The notes below the pieces were generated by a model. The model was not told the DNA's origin. It saw only the letters and a program-made list of their open reading frames with translations, and searched no databases. A DNA stretch of 64,000 nucleotides from Monocercomonoides exilis (Eukaryota; Preaxostyla; Oxymonadida; Polymastigidae), in assembly GCA_001643675.2 (NCBI GenBank), contig LSRY02000014.1:126501-190500 (forward strand), in the 5' to 3' direction. Position numbers and translations under genes: made by a program. Shown one piece after another: positions 1-11,100 of this stretch (its first letter is position 1; every line of letters begins with the position of its first letter).

Positions 1-2
1 AA

Positions 3-195
3 GCTGGACGAGGAAGTAATGTGGAGAAGGGTTGCAGTGTGCGAAGTGGGGGAGATTGTGGAGAAGGAGCCGGAAGCGGTGGGGCTGAGGATGGGAGATG
101 TGGTTCTGCTGCCTGCAGCGATTGCGCTTGTAACATTGGAGGAGCGAAAGGAGGTAGAGGAAGAAAAGAAGGAGGAGAAGAAGATGATGAAGAAA

Positions 196-226
<31 letters not shown>

Positions 227-409
227 GGAAAATGCCAAAGAAGTTTCAAACAAAACAGTTGATTATGATCGTGATTAATATTTTTCAGGAAGTCAGCAAG
301 CGCTTTGAAATAACAGAAAAAATGATTTTGATGAAGAAAAACTTCTATATTACTCTAAAAGTGAGTGCAAAAATAGAAATACTAATTTTTGAATTTGAAT
401 TTGCAGTAA
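3..409 (+). CDS. 3' end of an acidic Gly/Glu-rich protein (5' partial)
   Basis: The open frame enters from the left edge. I read three exons: 3-242, 289-360 and the stop codon TAA at 407-409. Both introns are 46 nt (243-288, GTTTCA...TTTCAG; 361-406, GTGAGT...TTTGCAG), and the second has ACTAAT as a likely branch site. Both are phase 0, so the joined protein ends FYITLK with the stop directly after the last intron. The visible part is rich in Gly and Cys (CGSAACSDCAC) and then has a Glu run coded by a GAA repeat (about 193-226). No domain is recognised. The gene converges on the small minus-strand gene at 442-734, with 32 bp between the two stops. The intron model is an inference from splice signals and frame. 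Confidence 0.5.
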
Positions 410-441
410 CGTTTTAATGGAAATGTTTAATGTGAACACTG

Positions 442-734
442 TTACTTTTTTATCTCTTTTTTGTAAAGTTCTTTGAAACGCTTAAATGCCTCTTCTTCAT
501 GGGGTTCAGAACACTTAAAAGGAAAATTTTTTTCTTCAAATGGTTTAAGAATTCAATGTGAATTCGAAATCATGATGAAAAAATACTAACCTTTACACTT
601 CCTCTTCGAATCGTTGGAAGCGAAAACCAGAGAATCAATCTCGAAACAAAGTCTGATTTTTCATATATTCAATATCAATAACAGAAAATCGCAACAAATT
701 TTGAATCAAACAATTTTTCTTGCTTGCAATTCAT
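442..734 (-). CDS. Small three-exon gene, 58-aa charged protein
   Basis: Assembled by hand on the minus strand from exons 712-734, 591-652 and 442-533. The introns are 653-711 (59 nt, GTTTGA...ATCAG) and 534-590 (57 nt, GTTAGT...TTTGAAG). The phases agree (23 nt, then 62 nt, then 92 nt including TAA), giving 58 residues from MNCKQEKLL to YKKEIKK. There are four cysteines, at about 3, 10, 27 and 35, and a basic/acidic helical tail (EEEAFKRFKELYKK). I do not recognise the family. The frame of the last exon is clean and protein-like, while the first exon is short and therefore least sure. It shows that very small multi-exon genes can sit in spacers that look empty. Confidence 0.42.
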
Positions 735-1042
735 TTATCCATTTTTTCTTTGTATTGGCGTATTTCTTAACAATTTGTTTTCTTTTGACTCCAATAAAAA
801 AACGGTGAATATTGTTAACCAGTCGCATTTAAAAAACGACAACAAAAAATTTATCCAAAAAAAAAAAAAGTTTGTTTTCCATAGATAATGTTATGGACAT
901 ATTATTTTCTGAGGGGAATTCACCAAAAAGCAAACTTATTTTTCTCAATCACAAAATTAAAATTACGATTTTTTCTTTTTTTAGCTCAAAAACAAATGAA
1001 GTGAAAATATCAAAAATGAAGTTTAATATAAAAACGCGCGAA
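735..1042. other. Spacer, no gene seen
   Basis: AT-rich sequence with A- and T-runs (for example 860-870) between the small gene and family copy 1. Short open frames on both strands lack splice context or family likeness. Confidence 0.5.
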
Positions 1043-2515
1043 TCAGCAAAAAGCAGCAAATTCATTAAAATTTTGATCCATAAAAATTGAATGATGCTTT
1101 CTTTTAAATTTGCTATGACAGAATTTGATGATAACATCTTCATGCCCTTCTTCCTCCATCTTTTCAAACACTTCCCTTTTCAGCTCCATTCTTTTCGCTT
1201 CTTCCGTTTTTTCTTCCTCCTTTCCTTTCAGTCGCCTTGAAATATTCATAAAAAATGTAAAGCATTCAAATGCCTTTTCATTATCTATAGTTGTTCGCTG
1301 AATCTCTTCCAAAATTGCATCAACAGCTCCACCTCTTAACAAATCCTCAACTTTCACGCATCCGCTCTCTGATGCTATTTTAAATAAATAAATGCATTTT
1401 CTGCTAATTTCTCCGCAATTCTCGTTTGTTGCTCGAAACACTAAAACAATGCTGTTGATAAGCCCTACAAATTCTTCATTCCACAATTTGCATTTGAATA
1501 AAACAAAATTCAATGCTTCGAGCCACCTCATCAAAACAAGCTCTTCCTTCGTTTCTCTTCTTCTTTTTTTATTCTCTTCTTCTTTTCTCTTCCAATCCAT
1601 ACTCTTTGAAAGATCTCCGATTTCTCTTCTTGCTTCTCTTGCGAAATGAAGCTCATTTGTAATAACGTCTTCCAATATTTTTTCTTTGAAGAATCTTTTA
1701 CCCAAAAATTGCCAAGCAGACTGATAGGCAAGTCGTGTCAGATTCTGATGCTCCTGATTATATTCAATGATTTCTGTTATTTCAGTCAAATACAGTTTTT
1801 GATCCAATTTCTTATAAAAAAAATCAAAAAATAATCAATTTATGAAGCAATGACAATTCAATTATCAATAAATAAATAAATCACACGTCCGACTGTTCAA
1901 TATTGCTCAAAGCCAACAACGCAACTTCCACTTCTTTCTTAGTTTCCTCGCTTTCCTCTTTCTTCAATCCAACTTTCAGAATACAAGGCACACAGATCAA
2001 TAAAAATTCTGAAGAAAATCTGTTGTTAAGCAAAAGATAGCATTCGCAAAGATCTATTAGCAGCTTTTTATTCTTTTCTTTCTTTTTCTTATTTTCTTCA
2101 ATAATCATCTTTTCAAATTTTTTGCTCAATGGATATTTTTCAAATCCATCAACACACACAAATCTCAACGCTTTCCAATATCCAATGTGTTTCACTATCA
2201 AAACTGAATCTTTCAAAGAAACTTTCTTATCTTCAATTATTTTGTATATTTCATCATATAGTTCTTTTGTGAAAACGGATTCAAATTCTTCTTCATTCAC
2301 AATGCCAATGAGTTCAATCATTTTTTCAATTTTATGTTTCTGTTCATCGTCATTGCAATCTTCTAGTTTAAAAAATAAATCTTCAAAATGCATTCAAAAT
2401 TCTAAAATTAATTCTTTATTATAAAATCCACATAAAAGAGAAAACTTGAAAACTTCTCGGTTTGAGTCATAATCTCAAGTTCATCTTCAGGCTTATCATT
2501 ATCGTATAGGCTCAT
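1043..2515 (-). CDS. Lineage-specific family protein, copy 1 (443 aa, three exons)
   Basis: Exons are 2446-2515, 1887-2380 and 1043-1810. Introns are 2381-2445 (65 nt) and 1811-1886 (76 nt). Phase runs 1 then 0, and the protein is 443 aa. It starts MSLYDNDKP, with KFS at the end of exon 1 and LFFKLEDC at the start of exon 2. The second exon holds helical charged sequence with DLCECYLLL, SEFLLICVPC and EVALLALSNIE. The third has YNQEHQNLTRLAYQSAWQFL and ends EFAAFC. I know this arrangement from memory as a large family of unknown function in Monocercomonoides; it looks like a helical, ARM-like fold. Copy 2 (5874-7187) and copy 3 (28578-29978) are its relatives here. Copies 1 and 3 share exon 1 and intron 1 lengths exactly (70 and 65 nt), which supports the model. 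No signal peptide or membrane segment is seen. Confidence 0.75.
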
Positions 2516-2932
2516 TCCGTTTGTTACGTTAAATGATAAATATATTCAAAACAATTCTTCAATCAACAAAAAAATCGATAAATATAAGTATCATTTAAAA
2601 TCTTACAAGATTCCAATGTAACAATTCGGCACAAACAGTTTTTGTAAATTTTTTTTCAATGGATAAGCAAAGCTCTGCTAAAATGAGCTTTGAATGGAGA
2701 ATCTATTAATTTTTTTTGATCGAACCATCAAAAAATAGTTAGAAAGAAATTGATTTTCCTTTTCTTGATTCACAACATTTGAAAAAGAAAATACCAACTG
2801 AAATTGGAATTAAATTAAATTGCAACGAAGAAGAGGAATTCATATCTTTGAGAAAAGGAAAACAGGCTAAAAAACAAATTCTAGAAAAGAAAAAATATAT
2901 TTCTCATTTTGATATTTCAATTCACACTGAAA

Positions 2933-3447
2933 TTAGAGTAAATAATGTTTGCATTCCTTCAGTTTGTTAATTATTCTTAACTTGTACTCTTTTTCACTTT
3001 TATTCTGGATGGCTCGTGGAATTGTCGAAGAGGAAAGAATATGAAAATCAGGTGGGGTTGACAAACCAAAAGTCTCTGACAATTGCTTTAAAAAAAAAAG
3101 ACGAATATGAAACAAACTAACTGGAAGAAAGAACAAGGGGAAATGCATCGTTACATTAGCGGTAAAAAGAATTGGGAAATGAACAAAACATGAATATCTT
3201 GAGAGACAATCCCCAACTACAAAATTCCATTTCAAGTTATTTTTGTTTTGACGCAGACGAAGAAGAAGCGGATCCTCATTTTTTTATTGTTTATTATTGA
3301 GCACATTAGAAAAAAAAAGGCATTTTTGCTTAATAAAACTAGTTTGAAAAAAGTTACACCAAAATAACTTTTTGCTGAGAAAGATTTTGGAAGCGCACAA
3401 GTGTGTTTCAATTTCTTATTTGGATGAAAACAATCTGAAGGATTCAA
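2933..3447 (-). CDS. Possible small multi-exon gene, unassigned
   Basis: Two protein-like pieces lie on the minus strand. The upstream one (3361-3447) reads MNPSDCFHPNKKLKH and on to SAKSYF, then meets GT. The downstream one (2933-3087) follows TTTTTAAAG and reads QLSETFGLSTPPDF, then KSEKEYKLRI, ending KECKHYLL. A short exon may sit between them near 3190-3215 (after TTTTGTAG). I could not fix the joins or phases and recognise no family. The call rests only on composition and splice-like edges. Confidence 0.22.
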
Positions 3448-4191
3448 TTAAGGGAATTCATCCATAGCTTTGATTTCATTCAATCAAAATGAAGAGAGTA
3501 ACGAATTCATTGATTCTTGCTCTGATAACACTGTTCCAATGCAATTCCATTTGTAACCCAGATGATCTTTTTAATTCATGCATTAATATTTCAGAGGAAT
3601 AGAAGAAATGCATCTTGTTCACTCCTTTATCCACGGTTTTTTCTGTTTCCAACAACATTTTCCAAAGCAAAAGACTTCTTCTCTGTATCTTTTTTTAAAT
3701 CTCTTGACGTTGAAACTTCCTCATCGTCGCATTCTTCTACAAGCAACATTCCAATCACATCTTCTTCAGACACAACAGTTCAATTTGCTGATGAATCGTC
3801 TTTTAGTTCTTCTTTATTCGATTTCCCCTTTGTAGCTTTGAATTCTGTCAGGCAAATGCATCCTTTACATTTTTATTATAATAACAGGTAAATATTTTCA
3901 TCTAATTCTTCCTGTACTTCTGCTCCGTCTCACATTCTTTTTCAATTTCATTATCTCCATTCAAACCTAACATTTATAGAGTCTCAATACAGTTCTTTTC
4001 CTTTCCCTTCCCCTTCTTCTTTTGTTCTCGTTCGTTTCCTTCCTCTGCAGTTCTGCTTATGTAACAAATGTCTCCCCTATCCTGCATCTGATCGAAGCAT
4101 TCTTTTTCTCTTCTTGCTCAAATGCCATTGTCTCCTGCAGACAAACAATTGAATTCTCAGTCTCATTGCATATGCAACCACGAGCTTTGGA

Positions 4192-4239
<48 letters not shown>

Positions 4240-5873
4240 TCACTGTTCTAACAATTACTACAACGCTCCAAGAAAACAAACGAGTCCAAGGCACGTCAGC
4301 AGACTTGCTGATTCCGAACAGCAGTATGAATATGATCAACACCTTAGAATGTTGCTGATTGAAAGCAAGATAAAAGGAACTCTCTTTGCAAAATATTTCT
4401 TCAAAGAATCGTTACAAAATAAATGCTGTCCAATATCATATTAATCGGAAATTTTAGAGATATCTTCTCCAGACATCCCCTGCCTCCACCCCCATTTGAG
4501 AAATCATGTTCATCTTTACTAATTTTCATCAACGATTCAGAGTGGTTTAAGAAAACAATTCAATCCAAATAAATCAAATCTGAAACTAATATTATAGAAA
4601 TCCTGAGATTGTTGGACTTAAAGAGGGAGGTTACGAACATTCTGAATATTCAGAAATTGATTATTGTGCTGGGAGAAAAAGCAAATTTCGAACAATAGCC
4701 TCCTCGCTTCCTCAGTCAACAGGCATTTTGAAGAAGAAAATGCACATTCGACTGATCTTCATTTCATTTTGTTTCCAACAGCCATTTGATGTAAAATGAT
4801 TTGTTGTGGATGGTTCTCCTTGTTTTTGTTCAAAAAAGAAACCAAAAACTGTCAAGCCTCACTCAACAATAATCACGCGAAAAAAGAATCACTTTCTTCA
4901 AAATGCAAAAAAGACAGAAGATTGTTCAATCTGTAATTCCCAAAGTCGAGCACTTCATTGCTTTTTTTCGAGATAAATATCCCTTCCTCGATCTATTCAA
5001 TCTCTTTCATTGTCAAAAAAATATCTCAATCTGTTCTTATGTCTTATTTGAAAAAATGATGCTCAATTTAGTTCATTCTTTTTTTTTTTCATAACATTTC
5101 ATCTTTTCTGCTTTGCTATTCTCTTTATTCATTGGATTAATTTCCTTCATTTCTTTCAACAAATTTTGAAGATTATGCAAAAACTACTCACTTGTTTCTC
5201 TGCGTTCATTGTGCTATTATATTCAGCTCTCTTTCTTCAAATCAACAACATAAACCAAACAATCCATTTCAAATTGTCAATCATTTTTCTGAGCTTTGAA
5301 AGCCAAGGGTTGGAAAAATCTTCAAAAATGAAGAAGAACAATTAAAATGAGCGTATCAAGTTGCTCATTTTCGAAATTAAAAAAGACTGTTATTCCTTTG
5401 TTGAACAAATGATAATTATTGACTCTCAAATACTCCGAATTCAATGAACCACATTCAAGCCTAATTCACCCCAGGACAGTATCACTTTCCATTTAACTTT
5501 TTGTATTTGCAAATCTTCCTTTATTGTGTTGACTGATTATTTTCAATCACAAATGATCATTTGATCAGAACCTTTTTTGTAATCAAAAAGAAGATAAAGA
5601 ATTGTTTATTTTCAGAATACTTCGTGATAAATGCCTACACAAGAAAAATTAGTGTGAATGCAGATATTTTCATGGTTGTTTTAAGTTTAAATTTGCTCCA
5701 ATTTCTTCAATCTGATGATATGAACATTCAATGTGAATTACGAATTTTCATTGTTTTATGAACATATTGCTTTATTAAAATACAGGAGATATCTGTCAGA
5801 GATAAATTCATTCGCATGCAGTCATAATTTCATTTGAATTCTTGGTGATTGAATTTCTTTCTTTATTATTCAG
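3448..5873. other. Long spacer with weak exon-like fragments
   Basis: No gene can be supported with confidence. Items noted: a 39-codon frame from 3489 whose first residues look like a signal peptide (MKRVTNSLILALITLFQ); a Ser-rich frame 3674-3889 ending at AACAG|GTAAAT, which looks like an exon edge; a CA microsatellite at 4194-4235; and a frame at about 4592-4798 (NPEIVGLKEGGYEHSEY) after TATTATAG. None joins to another in a consistent reading, so these may be remnants of a decayed gene. No exon 1 for family copy 2 was found at the right end. Confidence 0.4.
4194..4235. repeat. (CA)21 microsatellite
   Basis: Twenty-one uninterrupted CA units on the + strand. It creates a His-Thr repeat in one frame, which I regard as spurious. 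Confidence 0.95.
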
Positions 5874-7187
5874 AATTAATCTCTGAACTTGAACTTTGTG
5901 ATGAGGACGGGCAAAAACAGAAAATCATTGAAATGAATGGATTGATAGATGAAATGGATAAAGATAAATATAAATCCATTTTTTCAAAAGATTTGATGTA
6001 CAGAATAAACAAAATGATTGAAGAAGAGAAAATATCAATGGAAAATGCAATTTTGTATCTGAAACATGTTGGATATTACACTGTGTTGAGAAGAATTTGG
6101 ACTTGTGGTTTTATATATTCATCTTTTAACAAAAGATGTGAAAAGATGATGGTTGAAGAAGAAAAGAAGAAAGATGGAAAGAACGAAAAGCTTCTGGCTG
6201 ATCTTTGCGAATGCTATCTTACACTAAATCTCTTCACTTTATCAGAATTTCGTTCGATTTGTGTGCCTTGCCTATTGAAAGTTGCCCTGGATAAAGAGGA
6301 AAACGATGAAGCACAAAAAGAAGTGGAAATGGCTTTGTTGGTTTTAAGCAACACTCATGGTAATTATGTATGACACTTCTTTCTCATTTTTAACGCTCTT
6401 TATTTCTTTCTTGTTATATTTTTAAGTTTATGAACAAAGAACTGTAACTGAATGAAATCAAAGAAATCATCAAATATCATCAGGAGCATCACAACCTTTC
6501 ACATCTTGGTTATCAAACGGCTTGGGAGTTTTTGATAAACAGATTACACAAAGATAAAAGTTTGGAAGAAGTTATTGTGAATGAGCTTCATTTTGCAAGG
6601 GAATCAGCAAGAGAACTGAAAGAGCTGGTGAAATGTGTGGATTGGAAGAGAGAGAAAGAGAGGAAGGAGGCAAAGAAACGATGGAAGAATGTGTTTTGAT
6701 GAGATGGTGCAATACATTTTTTGCTTTCTTCGACTCATGCGCATTGTGGAACGAAGAATTTATTGGTCTTTTCAGCAGCATTGCGAATGTATTTCGAGCA
6801 GGGAAGGATAATTACCCAGGAATTAGTTTCCAATTCTTTACAGCATTAAAAAAATTGGTGTGCAACAAGACAGTAAAAGTTGATGATTTGTTGAAAAGCG
6901 GAGCTTTTGATGTTATTTTGGAGATATTAAACCAATTTGATGCAGATAATGAATTTAGTATAGGTTCTGCAATTTTTTTCAAGAATATTTGTGAAAAATC
7001 GAATAGTAAGAATGAAAAGGAAAACGATGAATCAAAAAGAAAAGAGATAAAAAGAAAGATATTTGTAAAAATGGAAGAAGAAGGATATGAAGATTGCATT
7101 ATTGGGCTTTCTTATTTCTTTTTAAGAGAAATGTTTGTTGGAGATATTTTCACTAAGAACTTAGAAGATTTATTTGTTTATTGCTAA
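5874..7187 (+). pseudogene. Lineage-specific family, copy 2 (pseudogene)
   Basis: The second exon (5874-6367) starts after TTATTCAG and carries the family pattern ISELELCDEDGQKQK, then DLCECYLTL, then EVEMALLVLSN. The third exon should start at 6427 after TTTTTAAG. It reads FMNKEL and then hits TAA at 6445-6447, where copy 1 has Tyr in LYLTE. Beyond the stop the same frame continues as NEIKEIIKYHQEHHNL to about 6655. A frame change at about 6650-6680 then follows, after which the family sequence (KETMEECVLMRW to LEDLFVYC) continues in another frame to the stop at 7187. No first exon was found upstream. Missing exon 1, a stop and a frameshift together make this a decayed copy, still close enough to align along its whole length. 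Confidence 0.75.
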
Positions 7188-8114
7188 AAAATGTTTACTT
7201 ATTTGTTTCCTTTCGTTTCACCGTTTTTTGAGCAAAGCATTTGCTCCATTTTTTCTGTGTTCGAGAATAATTTGCTTTTCTTTTTAAAATACACCTACGT
7301 TTAATAGGGTGTATATTATTTCTTGACCTCAAAAAATTTATCTCAACTCTTTTTCCTTGAAACTTATTTTTGCTTTTTAAAAGCAAACAAATACTAAAGT
7401 CAAAAAATAAATAAATAGCCTTTTTAACTGACATTTTTCACAGCGTTCTAAAATAGATTTTTCGAAATTTTTATTTTCAAAAAATCAATCATCTTTTTCG
7501 TTTTTTTAATCCAGATCAAAGACTTGATGGCTATGAATTATATATTTTCCATAGAATGTTCGAAGCCACAATGTCAAAATTCTTCATTCTTATATATGTT
7601 TATTTGAGAAGAGTGTATTCACCTTAAAATAGTTGCTTCAAAAAGAATAGCATATTTTGTTAAATTTTCTTGCTTTATTGAATTTTCATGTATTTCATTA
7701 AAAATATTAATTTACAAGAACTATGAGTTACTGAACGTGAACTCTTGAATCTTTTGTTCTTGGCTGTTATTCTATAGATACAAAAAACCTTTGAACTTAT
7801 ACAGAGTTAACATCAAAAAGAATGAATACAAAAAAAGGGTATTGAGATTTGCGAAATGCGAAATCAAAACAATAACGTATTATTACAGAAATAATTTTGG
7901 ATTTATAAATAATAGAAATATTAACGAGATATAACATTACACTCAAATAAGAAAGATATGTTACTTGATTGAAGCGAAGCTCTTGGTAAAACAAAATTAA
8001 AAATAAAGCTGGAAAGTTCAGAAAATTAACTGAAAATGAAGTAGTGTGTGTGTGTGTGTGTACAGTAAGAGCAAAACAGTTAGAGAGAAGTCAAAATAAA
8101 GCCAAGTCATAACG
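7188..8114. other. Spacer, no gene seen
   Basis: AT-rich spacer. A (GT)9 tract lies at 8044-8061, just beyond the 3' end of the TBC gene. No coding region is supported. Confidence 0.5.
8044..8061. repeat. (GT)9 microsatellite
   Basis: Nine GT units about 50 bp past the stop codon of the TBC gene, probably in its 3' untranslated region. Confidence 0.9.
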
Positions 8115-11100
8115 TTACATCGACAAAGGATCAAAGACGACAGAAGAATCGTCCTGTCCTTCTGTGAACAATGTCTTCGTAATAGACGACTGAGAAGGTG
8201 CTGCTGCCAATGCTGCTGGCTGCTTTGGCGGATACTTCTTTTTCGGAGCTGCAGAAGACGACGGTTCTGTTGGAGAGCTCGGAGAATCCGGCAGAACTTC
8301 GCCAAACAAACCCAGTTTCACTGCTTTCTTCTTAATCGAAGGAGAAAACAGACTGTCAACAGGCTCATCGCCATCTTCACTGCCCAGTCCAAATGAAATA
8401 CCTGACGATTTTGCACCAGAAGAAGAAGAGGAAGAAGATGAAACAGAAAACGGACCACTCAAAAGAGAAGATGAAGAAGAGTTCAGAACATCTGAAAAGC
8501 CAGAAGATGCTGTTGATTTTGACGAGGCGCTTTCTTTCTCTTCTGCTTTCATCATCAGCTCCAGCGGCGACGCAAGCACGATGGCCTTCGGCGCCTGAGT
8601 GAAGAGCTTTGACATGTCATTTATATCTGAGCCAGACTTCTTCGATGCTTTTGACAGCTTCTTTGACTGCTCATAGTCGCCTTTCCCTTTCGCACCTGCT
8701 CCACTTTGTGCTCCTTTTGCTCCATTTCCACTCGCTCCACTGTCATTTGCCTCGTTCTGAGTCGAACCATCATTCACATCATCTTCCTCCTCTTCATCAT
8801 CAATAACCATTTCTGCTCTGCTGATCCGCTTTCCTTTCTTGTCAAAGCGGACAAACGGAGAAATAGAAGGTGGGTGTGGAGCACTTCTGCGAGCACCATC
8901 TGCTCCTTTGCTGTCATCTGCACCGGACGAGGAAGAAGATGATGAATATGACGAACCAGAAGAATAATCAGACGAAAGTTCAGTCCCACTGGAAGAGCCA
9001 CTGCCACTTTCCGAGTCATCTTCTCCATTTTCACTGCCATCTTCAGAAGATTCCCCATCCATCTCTTCTTTCCCTTCTTCAGATCTCCTTCCTCCCTTCC
9101 TTTTAGCACCAGCGTGTTCGTTTTCATCCTCCTCATCGCTGCTACTGCTGCTGTCGCTGTCTTCTTCATTCACCTGAGTCCCACTGATGAATGCATTCAG
9201 TATCGACTTCATGACAGAAAGAGGGCCAGTCGCCTTTCGCTGTGTTTGCGTCATCATCTCGCTGATTTCAGCCGCTTCGTCGAGACTTCCGTCTGAATGT
9301 GTGAAGCGTGTGGCATTTGACATTGCTGTCATTGGAGAAGCACCTTCTTTCTGCTCATCCGCCATCGCTGGGAGCTGCCCTGTCCTCACCACAGACGAAG
9401 CAGAGAGTGAATACATCGAAGGCGAGCTCTTAGTAGAAGCAGCAGCGGAGGAGGCAGAAGGAGAGCTGCTCGGAGGCGGCGACAGCACAACACTCTTTCC
9501 CAGCGCTTTCTGTGCGCCTTTCTGGACGATCGAGATGATCTTCACTCTTTTGTGCTCTTTGGTGTACTCTGTCTCTTCAGTCAGGCACAACGCTTCATAT
9601 TGCTTCTTCTTCTTCAGCAGCTGCTCCATCACTTTCATCTTCCTCTCTCTTTCTTTCCGGTCTGCCAACGACAGCTTGCCGATTTCCTCTTTCTCTGCCG
9701 TCATCAGCTTCTCTTCTTCTTCTCTCTCTTTCTCTCTTTCCTTCTCTTCCTCTTCCTCCTCTTCCTTCAGCAGCAGTTGCTCATCATGCAATGCAGCAGT
9801 CAACGTGTTCTCTTCAACGCTTGCTTCGTCACTCATCTGCGGGCCATCAACCATCTCCTCTCCATTCACTCTCGTCCCCTTCCGCACTTTCTGTATTTGC
9901 ATCTCCTTCCTCTCTCTTCTCTTCTCCTCTCTCATCCTCCTCCTCTCCTCCCTCCTCTTCTCTCTCTCTGCCCTCCTCTTCTCCTTCTCCTTCTCCCGCG
10001 CCATCAGCCACTCCACCTCCTTCATCTGCTCTGAGTGAAGTGCATCAAACGAAGGCGGAGAAGGCAGGTGGTGGTGCGTCTGCCCCAGCAGAATACGTGC
10101 TATGTTGTGCAGCTGGTTCTGACACGAGTCCACCAGCTTCAGAAGAAGAGAAATATCTGTCTCCATCCACCGCATGTCGTGCTGCCGCTCTTTCTCTGCT
10201 TCTTTCTGCTCGGCTTTCTTTTGCTTCGATGGAGCTTTTTGAATGGGCTTCTGTGCTTTGGACTCTTTTTCAGCGTCTTCAGTTTTCTCTTCTTTGACTT
10301 CGTTGTTCGTTTGGTTTTGATCTTCAGATGCATTTTCTCCTTCTTTCTTTGATTCGTCCTTTTCGTCTTCCTTTTTCTCTTTCTTGTCTTCCTTTTCTTT
10401 TTCCTTCTCATCTTTTTCTTCTTTCCCCTCTTCTTTTCCTTTTTCCTCTTCCTCCTCCTCTTCTTCCTCATCCTCCTTCCCTTCCATCAGCCTCTTCGTC
10501 TTCTCCCTCAACCTCCTCACTTTCCTCTCCTTCTCTCTCTCCTGCACTTCTGCCAGTGTCTGGTTCATCAGCGCTCTCAGCACAGTTATCCTTGAAGCAC
10601 ACTCCAAATCTGCATCTGCCGTGTCCAAAACAGTCTTCTCCAGCGAAGCTAGCGCAGGCAGCTTCATATCCACACTGTGTTCCAGCGCCAGCCGCTGTGC
10701 TTCTTCAAACGACTGGCAATGAGTGATGTTCAGAACAGCACGCGATGCCAGTGGCTTCAGCTCAGGATGACGCAGCTTCTTTTTCCCGGTGCCTGTTTTA
10801 GCCCCCTTTCTGTTCTTCTTGTGGCGTCTGTTTGCTTCTCCTTTGGAATCGTTTGTTCGCTTTGACTCGTCTGCAATTGAAGCATGTTGGATGCCAAGCT
10901 GCGCAGATGAGACAGTTGTAGTTGGCAGAATGCTCTTCCTCTTGTTCAGAATGCCTCCTTTTGTGTTGTATGGACGAGGACCCGCTGACAGAAGTGTCGA
11001 TCCAATGAGCACATTGTCTGAAATGGTGGCAGAAGGCGGAGAAGACGAAGGAGACAGCGCAGGCAGAGAAGAAGGATAGCCTCCACTTCCACTTTCAGAG

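Noticed and set aside
614-808. 64-codon + strand ORF
   Set aside because: It is antisense to the phase-consistent exons of the 58-aa minus-strand gene and has no protein-like character.
4022-4444. His-Thr repeat protein
   Set aside because: The repeat is a CA microsatellite and the frame has no splice or family support.
9187-10038. Long + strand frame antisense to the TBC gene (and many like it over the giant gene)
   Set aside because: These are shadows of low-complexity Ser/Glu/Lys codons on the other strand; the composition is Leu/Ser/Phe repeats with no domain.
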